DNA of 64,000 bases, taken from assembly GCA_964550795.1 (NCBI GenBank), contig CAZKBH010000019.1:18153-82152 (forward strand), given 5' to 3'. The DNA is from M3007 sp964550795 (lineage in GTDB: Bacteria; Bacteroidota; Bacteroidia; Chitinophagales; Saprospiraceae). This document shows positions 1 through 7,866 of the stretch, piece after piece. The notes beneath the pieces were generated by a model. It saw only the letters and a list, made by a program, of their open reading frames with translations, was not told the origin of the DNA and did no database searches. The first letter of the stretch is position 1. Each line of letters opens with the position of its first letter. The position numbers and the translations under genes are program-made.

Positions 1-1
1 A

Positions 2-307
2 ATTGACCAGGCTGTCGCGCTCAATTGCTACCGAATTATTCAGGAATTGGTGCAAAACAGCCTGAAACACGCTAGAGCATCTGAAATTTTAGTGCAAATC
101 ACCCGCACCGAGAACCAACTTGCCCTGCTGGTAGAAGATGACGGAACAGGATTTGACCCTGAATCGGTTAAAAAAGGCATGGGAACCGATAATTTGATCC
201 GCCGCGCGCAGTTTTTGAAAGGCGAGGTCAATGTACAATCGGCCAAAGGGCAGGGAACCAGTACCCTCGTAACCGTGCCACTACCAGAAACTCAGGGTAA
301 ACCCTGA
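2..307 (+). CDS. Sensor histidine kinase, C-terminal ATPase domain (cut by window edge)
   Basis: The open frame enters from the left edge without a start, so only about 101 C-terminal residues are visible. They form a GHKL ATP-binding domain: an N-box ELVQNSLKHA at residues 15-24, a G1 box VEDDGTGF at 44-51 and a GMGTDNL G2-like stretch near 59-65, ending in a GQGTSTLVTV strand. The compact N-box with NSLKHA is typical of the NarX/DesK/LiaS (HisKA_3) kinases, which pair with LuxR-type regulators. That subfamily call is an inference because the phosphoacceptor histidine lies outside the window. No response regulator follows within the next 7 kb on this strand. Confidence 0.85.
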   Translation: MDQAVALNCYRIIQELVQNSLKHARASEILVQITRTENQLALLVEDDGTGFDPESVKKGMGTDNLIRRAQFLKGEVNVQSAKGQGTSTLVTVPLPETQGKP

Positions 308-567
308 ATTTAAATACGGGTTTTATACGGATAAAAACGGTTGTGCTTCGCCCGACTTTTGTTCTGGGCATTTCAATAAACCGATTTACAATTACACAAG
401 TGCCTTACCCCCCGTTTTTTAAAAAAATAGTTTTCTTCCATAGGGTTGTCTCTATTTCCGTTGAGACGGCTTTGTTCTAAACCTTTCGCGGCAAAAGAGC
501 CGCAAATTCATCCCCCCTTCCATGGAATACCATGGTTGTTGAATATTCCTACCATACGCAGTTACAA
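308..567. other. Intergenic region without a recognisable gene
   Basis: No convincing coding sequence. It contains a small hairpin of GCGGC/GCCGC arms near 489-505 and a CCATGG...CCATGG palindrome near 522-537, then the strong hairpin that begins at 568. Confidence 0.5.
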
Positions 568-610
568 ATCGCCCGCCACTCAATGGAGTGGCAGGCGATT
601 TTTGTTTTTG
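566..610 (+). terminator. Rho-independent terminator-like hairpin
   Basis: A 14-bp stem (568-581 against about 586-599, one mismatch) with a 4-base loop is followed by TTTTTGTTTTTG. It lies about 260 bases past the histidine kinase, so it ends either that transcript or an unrecognised short RNA. Confidence 0.65.
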
Positions 611-725
611 TAAAATCTGAACTTCTTACTTTTAGGGCTGTTTCAACTAAAACACCGGATTTTGGACCCTGCATGGCACTCTTCTGCATGGTCCAAACCC
701 ATTATCCACCAACCAATATAAAGTT

Positions 726-1331
726 ATGGCATTTACGCTCCCTGAACTCCCCTACGCCTTTGATGCGCTCGAACCACATGTGGACGCGCGCACGATGGAA
801 ATTCACCACGGCAAACACCACGCTGCCTACGTCAACAACCTCAACGCAGCCCTGCTAGGCACGGAACATGAAGGCAAACCCCTCGAAACACTCCTTGCCA
901 ATATTAGCCAACACCCTCCAGCCGTACGCAACAACGGGGGCGGACATTGGAACCATACCATGTTCTGGGAAATTATGGCACCCAACGCCGGCGGCGAACC
1001 TACGGGCGATTTAGCCGCTCAAATCAATAAAAATTTCGGCTCCCTGGAAGAAATGAAAAAACAGTTTGCGCAGGCCGCTACCACGCGCTTTGGCTCTGGT
1101 TGGGCTTGGCTTTGCGTGGATGCCAACGGCGAATTGTTCATTACCTCCACGCCAAACCAGGACAATCCGCTCATGGATGTGGCAGACAAAAAGGGTCAGC
1201 CGATCCTCGGTCTCGACGTTTGGGAACACGCCTACTACCTGCATTACCAAAACCGCCGCCCTGACTATATCGGTGCTTTTTGGAATGTGGTGAATTGGTC
1301 TGAGGTAGCCCGCCGTTTTGCTAAAAAATAA
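726..1331 (+). CDS. sodA: Superoxide dismutase, Mn/Fe family (Mn-type signature)
   Basis: Dismutates superoxide to O2 and H2O2; no signal peptide, so cytoplasmic. At 201 residues it has the normal family length. The four metal ligands are visible: His27 in MEIHHGKHH, His77 in WNHTMFW, and Asp164 and His168 in DVWEHAYY. The second-sphere glutamine sits at Gln145 (TPNQDNPLM), the position used by Mn enzymes, and NNGGGHWNH carries glycine where Fe enzymes have glutamine; this favours Mn or cambialistic use (inference). It stands alone between two strong terminators. The ATG at 726 gives the expected FTLPELPYAFDALEPH N terminus. Confidence 0.95.
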   Translation: MAFTLPELPYAFDALEPHVDARTMEIHHGKHHAAYVNNLNAALLGTEHEGKPLETLLANISQHPPAVRNNGGGHWNHTMFWEIMAPNAGGEPTGDLAAQINKNFGSLEEMKKQFAQAATTRFGSGWAWLCVDANGELFITSTPNQDNPLMDVADKKGQPILGLDVWEHAYYLHYQNRRPDYIGAFWNVVNWSEVARRFAKK

Positions 1332-1355
1332 GTAAAAGGCTTTAAAATACAAATT

Positions 1356-1391
1356 CGCCCCCGCTTTCTTTGCTGAAAGTGGGGGCGTTTT
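1356..1391 (+). terminator. Rho-independent terminator of sodA
   Basis: CGCCCCCGCTTTC pairs with GAAAGTGGGGGCG (one G-T pair) across a short loop and is followed by TTTTAATTTT, 25 bases after the sodA stop. Confidence 0.85.
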
Positions 1392-1460
1392 AATTTTGGG
1401 ACTTTGTGTCCTTTGTCTTCATCTTCCATAAAGTTTCAGCAGAAAGGGCATCCCCCGACG

Positions 1461-1468
1461 TACTTTTG
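1461..1468 (+). promoter_or_regulatory. Bacteroidota -7 promoter element for the TonB receptor
   Basis: TACTTTTG matches the phylum consensus TAnnTTTG and lies 25 bases before the ATG at 1493. The -33 element is not clear. Confidence 0.5.
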
Positions 1469-1492
1469 CCCTGAATCCAGCTCGCCCGTAGC

Positions 1493-4032
1493 ATGACCCG
1501 ACAAAAATTCTTCCTTTGCAGCCTCTTTCTCTGCTGCGCAAGTTTTCTCTCCGCCCAACAAACCGCCACCGTCTATGGCCGCGTCACCGATGCTTCCGAC
1601 GGACAACCAGTAGAATTGGTGAGCGTTTTCATCAAAGGCTCGGGCAAAGCCGTTAGTACCGACGAAAATGGAAAATTTGCCACACAAATCCCTGCCAATC
1701 AACGCATTGTACTCTCCTTCAAACGAGTGGCGTATCAAGAAACTTCAGCAGATGTTTTGGCCTTGCAACCCGGCGCACGGTATGCGCTGGACTTGACCAT
1801 GTCGCCCATAGGGGCCAATTTGGAGGTGGTGATCAGTGGCCGCAGACTCGACGATGGCGGGATGATTAAAGAAACAAACATGACGGACCTGAGACTCCTG
1901 CCGAGTACCACGGGGAATTTGGAAAGTGTTTTGCCCCATATTGCACTCGGCACCAACATGGGTACAGGCGGCGAACTCAGTTCCCAATACCAGGTGCGCG
2001 GTGGCAACTACGATGAAAACCTCGTGTACGTCAACGATTTTGAAATCTACCGCCCACAACTGATCCGTGCCGGCCAACAGGAAGGTCTGACGTTTCCGAA
2101 CATTGACCTCATCCGCGATCTTTCCTTTTCGAGCGGTGGTTTTCAGGCCAAATACGGCGACAAACTTTCCTCCGTGCTGGACGTCAAGTACAAACGCCCC
2201 GATAGTTTGCGGGCCAGTGCCAGTGCGAGTTTGTTGGGGGCATCGGCGCATTTGGAAGGCAGTTGGAAACCCGATAAAAAAGGTTTTCGCGCTTTCCGAT
2301 ACCTCGTTGGGGCGCGTTACAAAACCACCCGAACCCTGCTTGGAAGTCTGGACGTGCAAGGGGAATACATCCCCAATTTCACCGACATTCAGGCTTACCT
2401 GACCTATGATTTGAGCCGCGATTGGCAGATAGGGGCGATTGGGAATTTTAACCGTTCGACCTATGCGTTTCAGCCGCAAAGTTTGGCCCGGGCTTTTGGA
2501 TTGATTGATTATGCCCTGCAATTGCGCACCGCTTTCGAAGGCCAGGAGGTGGATGATTTTACCCAATCCATGGGCGGCATTTCGTTGACTTATTTGCCGG
2601 ATCGGGAGCGCAATCCATTGTATCACAAGTTTTTAGCTTCGGTTTGGAGCAGTCAGGAGAACGAGCGTTTTGATATTTTGGGCTATTATATTTTGGGCGA
2701 ATTAGAGGAAAATCTCGGCGCCGATAATTTTGGAGAAATCACCAATATACTCGGCACGGGGACCCAACACACCTGGGTGCGCAATTACCTCAATGCCGAG
2801 GTGCGCAACGTGGAATACAAAGGTGGCATCGAGCTTCAGCGCGAACGAACCGAGGGCGGACCGGAACGCACCCACTTTTGCAATGGTCGGCTAAATGGCA
2901 AAACGAGCAAATTCAAGACCGGATCAATGAGTGGGAGCGCCTCGATTCGGCCCTGTACTCCTTGCCTTACGATACCATCGCGCTCAACGTGCGGCGGGTG
3001 CTAAAAACCCGAAATTCACTTGCCAGCGACCGCTTTTCGGCCTTTTTTCAAGATACCTGGACCTGGAGACAAGACGGGGTGCGCGAAGTGCAGGTCATAG
3101 CCGGGGTGCGTGGCCAGTATTGGAACTTAAATCAGGAACTTTTTGTGACCCCAAGGGCGCAGGTGTTGTACAAACCCCTGGATACCCGCCGCGATATATC
3201 GTACCGATTGGGCGGGGGACTGTTCTACCAGCCCTCGTTTTACCGCGAAATGCGGCGATTGGACGGGACGGTGAACACGGATTTGCAGGCCCAAAAATCC
3301 GCGCATGCGGTGGGCGGTTTCACTTGGGATTTTCTTTGGGGCAAACGCCGTCCGGTGAAAATGCGCCTCATCGCCGAGACGTATTACAAGCAAATGTGGG
3401 ATCTGGTTTCTTTTGATCTCGACAATGTGCGCATTCGGTACGCGGGGGAGAACAACTCACGCGGATACGCCACGGGTTTTGATATTCGCCTCAACGGGGA
3501 GTTTGTAAAAGGCGCGGAAAGTTGGGTCAATTTTTCCCTGCTCCGCACCCGAGAAAGCATCGAAGGGGTGCAGCACCGGGTGCGCAATGTGGGTGAGCGC
3601 GAGGGCAAGGACGTGAAAGATGTGCCGCGTCCAACCGACCGGCTGTTCACTTTTTCCACCTTTTTTCAGGACTATCTGCGCGGCAACCAGAACATTCGGA
3701 TGCACCTGAATTTCACAGTCGGCTCCGGGCTGCCGTTTGGGGTGCCGGACAACAACATTATTTTCAGAAATCCGTACCGATTCGCGCCGTACCACCGGGT
3801 GGACATTGGCTTTGGCTTCCAGCTTTGGAAACAACAATGGCGTTATCGAAAACCCAATCATTTTCTGCGGTTCACCCGCAATACCTGGGCCAGTCTGGAG
3901 GTGTTCAATCTAATGAAAGTAGCCAACGAAGCCTCCAATGTTTGGATCAAAACGATTGAAAATACCCAGTACGCGATTCCGAATTATTTGACGGGCAGGC
4001 GCTTGAATTTGCGTTTGAGGATGGATTTTTGA
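1493..4032 (+). pseudogene. TonB-dependent outer-membrane receptor, split by a frameshift
   Basis: Outer-membrane receptor that would import a substrate using TonB energy; the substrate cannot be told. The first frame (1493-3004) has a signal peptide ending SFLSAQ, a carboxypeptidase-D-like domain at about residues 25-105 (VYGRVTDASDGQPVELVSV) and a plug domain at about 125-230 (SSQYQVRGGNYDENLVYVND). Barrel strands run on until the frame breaks at the TTTT of 2876-2879. The barrel continues in another frame (from 2878, reading QWSAKWQNEQIQDRINEWER) to a normal C-terminal strand ending LRLRMDF. Adding one T at the run would join the parts into about 847 residues, a usual receptor length. Both halves keep good coding character, so the break is recent or a sequencing error. 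No SusD partner lies nearby. Confidence 0.85.
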
Positions 4033-4050
4033 GGCGCTGGTTTTTATGGC

Positions 4051-4079
4051 GCTGGCGCACGGCTCTGCCGTGTGCCAGC
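4051..4079. repeat. Dispersed palindrome, family B (single hairpin copy)
   Basis: GCTGGCGCACGGC and GCCGTGTGCCAGC form a 13-base arm pair around TCT. The same hairpin ends the longer copies at 6207-6313 and 36266-36371. It starts 18 bases after the TonB receptor stop. Confidence 0.75.
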
Positions 4080-4160
4080 GTCACCCATTCGCCTAAGCTA
4101 TCCGTGCGCCAGCGGGTACATTTAGGACAACTGAACTTGATTTATAACCCCACTTCTATT

Positions 4161-4814
4161 ATGAGACATTCTTTTATGCACCCTTTTGTATTCTTTATTT
4201 TCATTTTCTTGTTCGGGCTCCAAGCGTGCGGGAAAAAGGATACCATTATTCATGGTGTGGTCACAGATGCAGATACTGGAATTTCACTTGCCGAAGCTGT
4301 GATTTTTTACGGTGTTTGGAGTGGTTCACAGTTTATGGGTACTTACTCAATTGTAACCGAAGAGGACGGTAAATATAACATTGAGCTTAAGCACCAAGAA
4401 TATTTTTCTGGACTGACTGTTGAGAAGGTCGGCTATGTACCTAAACTAGGGTTAGGTACAAGTTATGTAAACGGTACCGTGAACGATATAGAAACGAAGT
4501 TATACCCCAAAAATGGGATACTGAAATTGGTTTTAGAAAATACGTCCTCTAAAGATGATTCATTGTACGTAAGAATTTTCAGTCCAATTATGGATGCTGA
4601 ATACGGAATCTCAAAGGGCTTTATTTTTTATACACCCATTCACGTCCAAGGCATATCTGAGCATATTACCTTAATTAGATTGGCCTCTGAAGAAACTATT
4701 GATATCTATTGGGGGAATGATGCGATCCCTGCATCGCAAATTCTTCTTGCGCCTAATCATGATAGTGTTTATGTGACTCGTATGGATACCACGACCTTAA
4801 AGATTTCTTTCTAA
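4161..4814 (+). CDS. Lipoprotein with carboxypeptidase-regulatory-like domain
   Basis: The ATG at 4161 gives a lipoprotein signal peptide (hydrophobic FFIFIFLFGLQAC, lipid-anchored Cys23 followed by GKKD). The next stretch, about residues 27-105, starts IIHGVVTDADTGISLAEAVI and resembles the carboxypeptidase-D regulatory beta-sandwich common in Bacteroidota surface proteins. The rest (to 217) is a beta-rich region I do not recognise. The frame is open upstream to 4029, but that part runs through an intergenic palindrome and is unlikely to be coding. Its A+T-richer codon use differs from the preceding receptor and resembles the next gene. Function unknown; probably exposed on an outer-membrane face. 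Confidence 0.75.
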   Translation: MRHSFMHPFVFFIFIFLFGLQACGKKDTIIHGVVTDADTGISLAEAVIFYGVWSGSQFMGTYSIVTEEDGKYNIELKHQEYFSGLTVEKVGYVPKLGLGTSYVNGTVNDIETKLYPKNGILKLVLENTSSKDDSLYVRIFSPIMDAEYGISKGFIFYTPIHVQGISEHITLIRLASEETIDIYWGNDAIPASQILLAPNHDSVYVTRMDTTTLKISF

Positions 4815-4855
4815 AATGCTACCTTGCTAGCTTCAACAAATAACTATTCTTCATC

Positions 4856-6145
4856 ATGGAAAATGCATATAAATGCTTGATCTACTTTTGGTTATTGCCT
4901 ATTTTGGCTTATAGTCAGCCCCTTCAGCCCTATACGGTGCCTGAATACGCCCCAACGCAAGCGGTACTAATTGAATGGGATTTCAATGATTACACCTGGA
5001 GTTTGTATTCAGATCTCATCGCCGAGTGTCGCGAGGCAACGGAAGTGATTTGTGTTGTGCGCAACCTTGAGGAGGAAAATGAAATGAAGCAGCGCTTGGA
5101 AGAAGATGGAGTGCTGTTGTCTAATATTAGCTTTGTACAGGTACCCTGTGAGCGGATGTGGATCCGCGACCATGGCCCTTTTGCCGTGCAGACCGAGGGG
5201 GGTGTTGCCTATCTGGATTTTAATGACAAAGCAGATAGCGGCCTGGATGAAAACTTGCCTACTAACCTGGCCAAAGCATGGGGCTTGATGGCTTATGAGC
5301 GGCCGTGGATATTTGATGGGGGCAATCTGCTGGTGGACAGCTATGGCACCTTATTTTGCACTGATGCGCTTTATACCAACAACCCAGCCATTTCGCCTAC
5401 TCAAATTGAAGGGGATTTAGCATTGTTTATGGGTATTCAAAAAGTTGTCCCGCTTCGTAGGCAGCACAACGATTACTGGGCACACATTGATATGCAAATC
5501 AAATTGCTGGACGACACAACTTTTGTGATTTCGAGCGTAACACCTTTTCATCCTGGTTTTGATAGCCTGGAATTAAATTTTGCAACACTGGATACGCTCA
5601 CTGGGCCTCATGGCAAACCTTACAGAATTGAGCGGCTGCCGAATGCCGATGACTGGAAAACGTATGCCAACGCACTGATGCTTAACAACCGGGTAATCGT
5701 GCCGATATACGGCCACGCCAATGACAGCCTTGCGTTGCAAATTTATCAAGACCTTCTTCCCAACCATACGGTTCGAGGCGTTAACTGCGATAAAATCATT
5801 GCCTGGGAGGGCGCACTGCACTGTATCACCATGCAATTGTTCGATTCTAGTCAGGTCACTGCCCTGAAAGAAATTACGCAACCATTTGAACCACTAAATA
5901 TTTTTCCAAATCCGACCAAGTCCCAAGCTGAAGCATATCTACAACTGGTTTCTCATAACTATCAAAAACAGAGACTACTCATTTATAATCAAGCGGGACA
6001 ATTGCAAAGCCAGAAGACTGTTTATCTGGTGCCTGGAGAAAATTGGATAACCTTACCAGAATCTTTACCAGCCGGGCATTACGCTGTCGTGCTCCAAGGC
6101 GAAAAAGGGGTAAAAAAAATCGGAACCTGGGTGATTATTCATTAG
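4856..6145 (+). CDS. Secreted agmatine/peptidyl-arginine deiminase family protein with T9SS sorting domain
   Basis: Hydrolyses a guanidino group (agmatine or arginine residues) to a ureido group plus ammonia, as known for family PF04371. A signal peptide (about residues 1-20, PILAYSQ) is followed by the catalytic domain with ERMWIRDHGPFAV, FDGGNLLVDSYG, YWAHIDMQIK and the nucleophile Cys323 in WEGALHCITMQ. Residues about 345-429 form a type A T9SS sorting domain beginning LNIFPNPT. Cytoplasmic agmatine deiminases lack both export signals, so this one acts outside or on the cell surface, like the Porphyromonas enzyme. The true substrate cannot be decided here. Spacing to the preceding lipoprotein is 41 bases, compatible with co-transcription. 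Confidence 0.88.
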   Translation: MENAYKCLIYFWLLPILAYSQPLQPYTVPEYAPTQAVLIEWDFNDYTWSLYSDLIAECREATEVICVVRNLEEENEMKQRLEEDGVLLSNISFVQVPCERMWIRDHGPFAVQTEGGVAYLDFNDKADSGLDENLPTNLAKAWGLMAYERPWIFDGGNLLVDSYGTLFCTDALYTNNPAISPTQIEGDLALFMGIQKVVPLRRQHNDYWAHIDMQIKLLDDTTFVISSVTPFHPGFDSLELNFATLDTLTGPHGKPYRIERLPNADDWKTYANALMLNNRVIVPIYGHANDSLALQIYQDLLPNHTVRGVNCDKIIAWEGALHCITMQLFDSSQVTALKEITQPFEPLNIFPNPTKSQAEAYLQLVSHNYQKQRLLIYNQAGQLQSQKTVYLVPGENWITLPESLPAGHYAVVLQGEKGVKKIGTWVIIH

Positions 6146-6206
6146 AATACATGCTCTAATAAAATAATAAACGCTCTGCCAACAAGTAGGCTGGTGGAAC
6201 CTACCC

Positions 6207-6313
6207 GCTGGCGCACGGCTCTGCCGTGTGCCCACTATCCTGTCGGTTCTACCGACCCACCTTGTCGGCAGAACCGACAGAATAATAGGCACACGGCAGA
6301 GCCGTGCGCCAGC
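6207..6313. repeat. Dispersed palindrome, family B (full copy)
   Basis: A 107-base near-palindrome with nested hairpins: outer arms GCTGGCGCACGGC...GCCGTGCGCCAGC, inner hairpins built on CACGGC-TCT-GCCGTG and on GTCGGTTCTACCGAC and GTCGGCAGAACCGAC. It carries the motif GAATAATAGG before the right hairpin. Closely matches 36266-36371. Confidence 0.85.
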
Positions 6314-6357
6314 TTTTTACTTGATACGATGAACGGAAAGTGGTCTTAACGATATGG

Positions 6358-6423
6358 ACTTCAGGCCGTCGTAGGTAGGTATTCTCCTGCGCCGTAAACG
6401 GCGCAATTCCCGACGGCCTGAAG
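6358..6423. repeat. Nested inverted repeat
   Basis: Arms CTTCAGGCCGTCG and CGACGGCCTGAAG are about 40 bases apart and enclose a second palindrome, GCGCCGTAAACGGCGC (6389-6404). It follows the family B copy and lies downstream of the convergent small lipoprotein gene. Confidence 0.7.
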
Positions 6424-6448
6424 GCCAAACCACCACTGACAGCGCACC

Positions 6449-6634
6449 CTAAGAACCAATCTTCTTGCGCGTCTTTTTGGGCATCAGCCCTTCTTGCCGT
6501 TTGCCCTTTTTTTTCTTGGGAACTTTTAGGCTCGATTCGGCCGGGCAGCCGCTTTTTTTACTGCAGGCAGGTGCCGTCAAGGCCACTGAAAAAAACAGCA
6601 GCAAATACAAGGGCCAATAGCGACGAATATTCAT
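6449..6634 (-). CDS. Small lysine-rich lipoprotein (paralogue 1)
   Basis: 61 residues: MNIRRYW, a hydrophobic stretch YLLLFFSVALTAPAC and then lipobox Cys22 with SKKSGCPAE. The tail is almost all basic (KVPKKKKGKRQ, MPKKTRKK). It shares the block APACS-K/R-KSGCP with the gene directly upstream (6642-6797), so the two are tandem paralogues. Starting further upstream (to 6739) would read antisense through the neighbour, so I choose the ATG at 6634. Function unknown; a cationic, lipid-anchored periplasmic peptide is the inference. Confidence 0.65.
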   Translation of the reverse strand: MNIRRYWPLYLLLFFSVALTAPACSKKSGCPAESSLKVPKKKKGKRQEGLMPKKTRKKIGS

Positions 6635-6641
6635 GACAAAC

Positions 6642-6797
6642 TCAGTTTTTCTTACTTTTTTTCTTGGCATCTTTGGCAAAAACATCGCTTGCGTGTGTCG
6701 CTTGCGGGCAACCAGATTTACGGCTGCAGGCCGGGGCAATTACTGCCACCATAAAAAGAAACAAAAGAGCGGTCGGTACAATTCGAGAAAATTTCAT
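6642..6797 (-). CDS. Small lysine-rich lipoprotein (paralogue 2)
   Basis: 51 residues. Signal peptide MKFSRIVPTALLFLFMVAV, then IAPAC with lipobox Cys24 and SRKSGCPQ, and a tail DVFAKDAKKKSKKN. Stop at 6642 is 7 bases before the start of paralogue 1, so the two are likely co-transcribed, and yidD lies 32 bases upstream. The shared APACS-K/R-KSGCP core with two cysteines six residues apart supports a real pair rather than chance frames. Function unknown. Confidence 0.65.
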   Translation of the reverse strand: MKFSRIVPTALLFLFMVAVIAPACSRKSGCPQATHASDVFAKDAKKKSKKN

Positions 6798-6826
6798 GGA
6801 AAACAATTTTGTTGAATGGATAGTAC

Positions 6827-6853
6827 AAATCAGGCATTTGTGTCACTCAAATC
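6827..6853. repeat. Short dispersed repeat, family J (copy 1, overlaps the yidD 3' end)
   Basis: AAATCAGGCATTTGTGTCAC then TCAAATC. Near-identical copies are at 18995-19024 and 52531-52556, and a shorter one at 11197-11218. This copy forms the last codons and stop of yidD on the minus strand. Confidence 0.65.
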
Positions 6854-7096
6854 CCCTTTGTCGTAGTTTTTTTTCGGAACGGGATCATGAATCGGGTGTT
6901 TGCTCCAGGGATGGCAGCGCAAAATCCGCTTTGCAGTCATATAACTGCCTTTAAATGGGCCCCATTCCTCCAGCGCCGCTATGGCATAATGCGAACACGT
7001 GGGCTCATATCGGCACTTGTTCGCGCCCAAAAAAGGCGATAAAGTGACCTGGTACAGCCGGACGAAAAGAATGAGTATTTTTTTGAGCAACCACAT
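6830..7096 (-). CDS. yidD: Membrane protein insertion efficiency factor YidD
   Basis: Small membrane-associated protein linked to YidC-mediated insertion of inner-membrane proteins. 88 residues with the family pattern: amphipathic LIRLYQVTLSPFLG-like helix near residues 10-25 (here VRLYQVTLSPFLG), the cysteine motif CRYEPTCSHYA at about 28-38, and RILRCHPWSKHPIHDPVP at about 57-74. The last 13 residues (KKNYDKGDLSDTNA) are past the usual family end; the final nine codons and stop are supplied by a dispersed short repeat (6827-6853). It is followed by the two small lipoproteins. The usual rnpA-yidD-yidC context is absent. Confidence 0.93.
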   Translation of the reverse strand: MWLLKKILILFVRLYQVTLSPFLGANKCRYEPTCSHYAIAALEEWGPFKGSYMTAKRILRCHPWSKHPIHDPVPKKNYDKGDLSDTNA

Positions 7097-7121
7097 TACT
7101 TGGGTGAAGGATTTATCAAAT

Positions 7122-7808
7122 TTACAGCGTGAATTTGTACCCTACTCCTCGAATCGAATGAAAAAAACGAGGGTTTTTGGCGTCTTCCTCAAAGTATTTC
7201 CGGAATGAAAGGATAAAATTGTCAATTGTTCGGGTGCTGGGGAAAACATCGTAGCCCCAGACGGCTTGCAGGATTTGGTTGCGGCTCACCACCTCGTCTT
7301 TTCGTTCAGAGAGGAGTTTGAGCAGCATGGTTTCTTTTTTGGTCAGGGTGATTTCTTCCCCCCTAAAAGTGGTCGCCTCAAAAGTATCAAAATTAATTTT
7401 GTTGCCCCCGAATTCAAAAAGGGTGAGCGACTCGCCTTTTTGCCGTTGGCTTCTTTTGAGCAATTTACTTACCCGCAGCAGCAGTTCTTCCAAATTGAAC
7501 GGCTTGGTGAGGTAGTCGTCGGCACCTTTTTTCAGGCCCGTCACACGATCCTGGCTCATGTCCTTGGCCGTAAGCAGCAGGATTGGAACCTCTGTATTGG
7601 TGAGCCGCACTTTTTCGGTGATGTCGAAACCGTCCACTTCGGGCAGCATGACATCGAGCAAAAGCAAGTCGAAATGTTGTCCGGCGTACAACTCCAGGGC
7701 CTTTCGACCATTGCCCGTGGCAATCACCTCGTAGCCTTCCAGCTCGAGGTTGAGTTTTACCGCGTCGCGGATATGGGCTTCGTCTTCAACTAGTAAGATT
7801 CGTTGCAT
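7122..7808 (-). CDS. OmpR/PhoB-family response regulator
   Basis: DNA-binding regulator of a two-component system. Start chosen at ATG 7808, giving MQRILLVEDE directly; an upstream in-frame ATG adds 13 residues without family match. Receiver domain residues 1-118 with acidic pocket E8/D9, phospho-acceptor Asp52 (LLLLDVMLPEVDGF) and the conserved LLLTAKD lysine. Winged-helix domain about 130-228 (LTKKETMLLKLLSERKDEVV, then TRTIDNFILSFRKYFE and RGVGYKF). No kinase lies next to it, so the partner is unknown. Its start is 58 bases past the end of hemW, which suggests read-through from hemW. Confidence 0.92.
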   Translation of the reverse strand: MQRILLVEDEAHIRDAVKLNLELEGYEVIATGNGRKALELYAGQHFDLLLLDVMLPEVDGFDITEKVRLTNTEVPILLLTAKDMSQDRVTGLKKGADDYLTKPFNLEELLLRVSKLLKRSQRQKGESLTLFEFGGNKINFDTFEATTFRGEEITLTKKETMLLKLLSERKDEVVSRNQILQAVWGYDVFPSTRTIDNFILSFRKYFEEDAKNPRFFHSIRGVGYKFTL

Positions 7809-7866
7809 GTCACAAAGGTAGGGCGAATTTAATTTTGTCTTGGGCAATGAATGCTGTCAGGGATGT

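Noticed and set aside
532..858. A 108-codon frame overlapping the start of sodA
   Set aside because: It crosses a terminator hairpin and runs out of frame through the real sodA gene.
4029..4160. N-terminal extension of the lipoprotein at 4161
   Set aside because: The extra sequence runs through a palindromic repeat; the ATG at 4161 gives a proper lipoprotein signal peptide.
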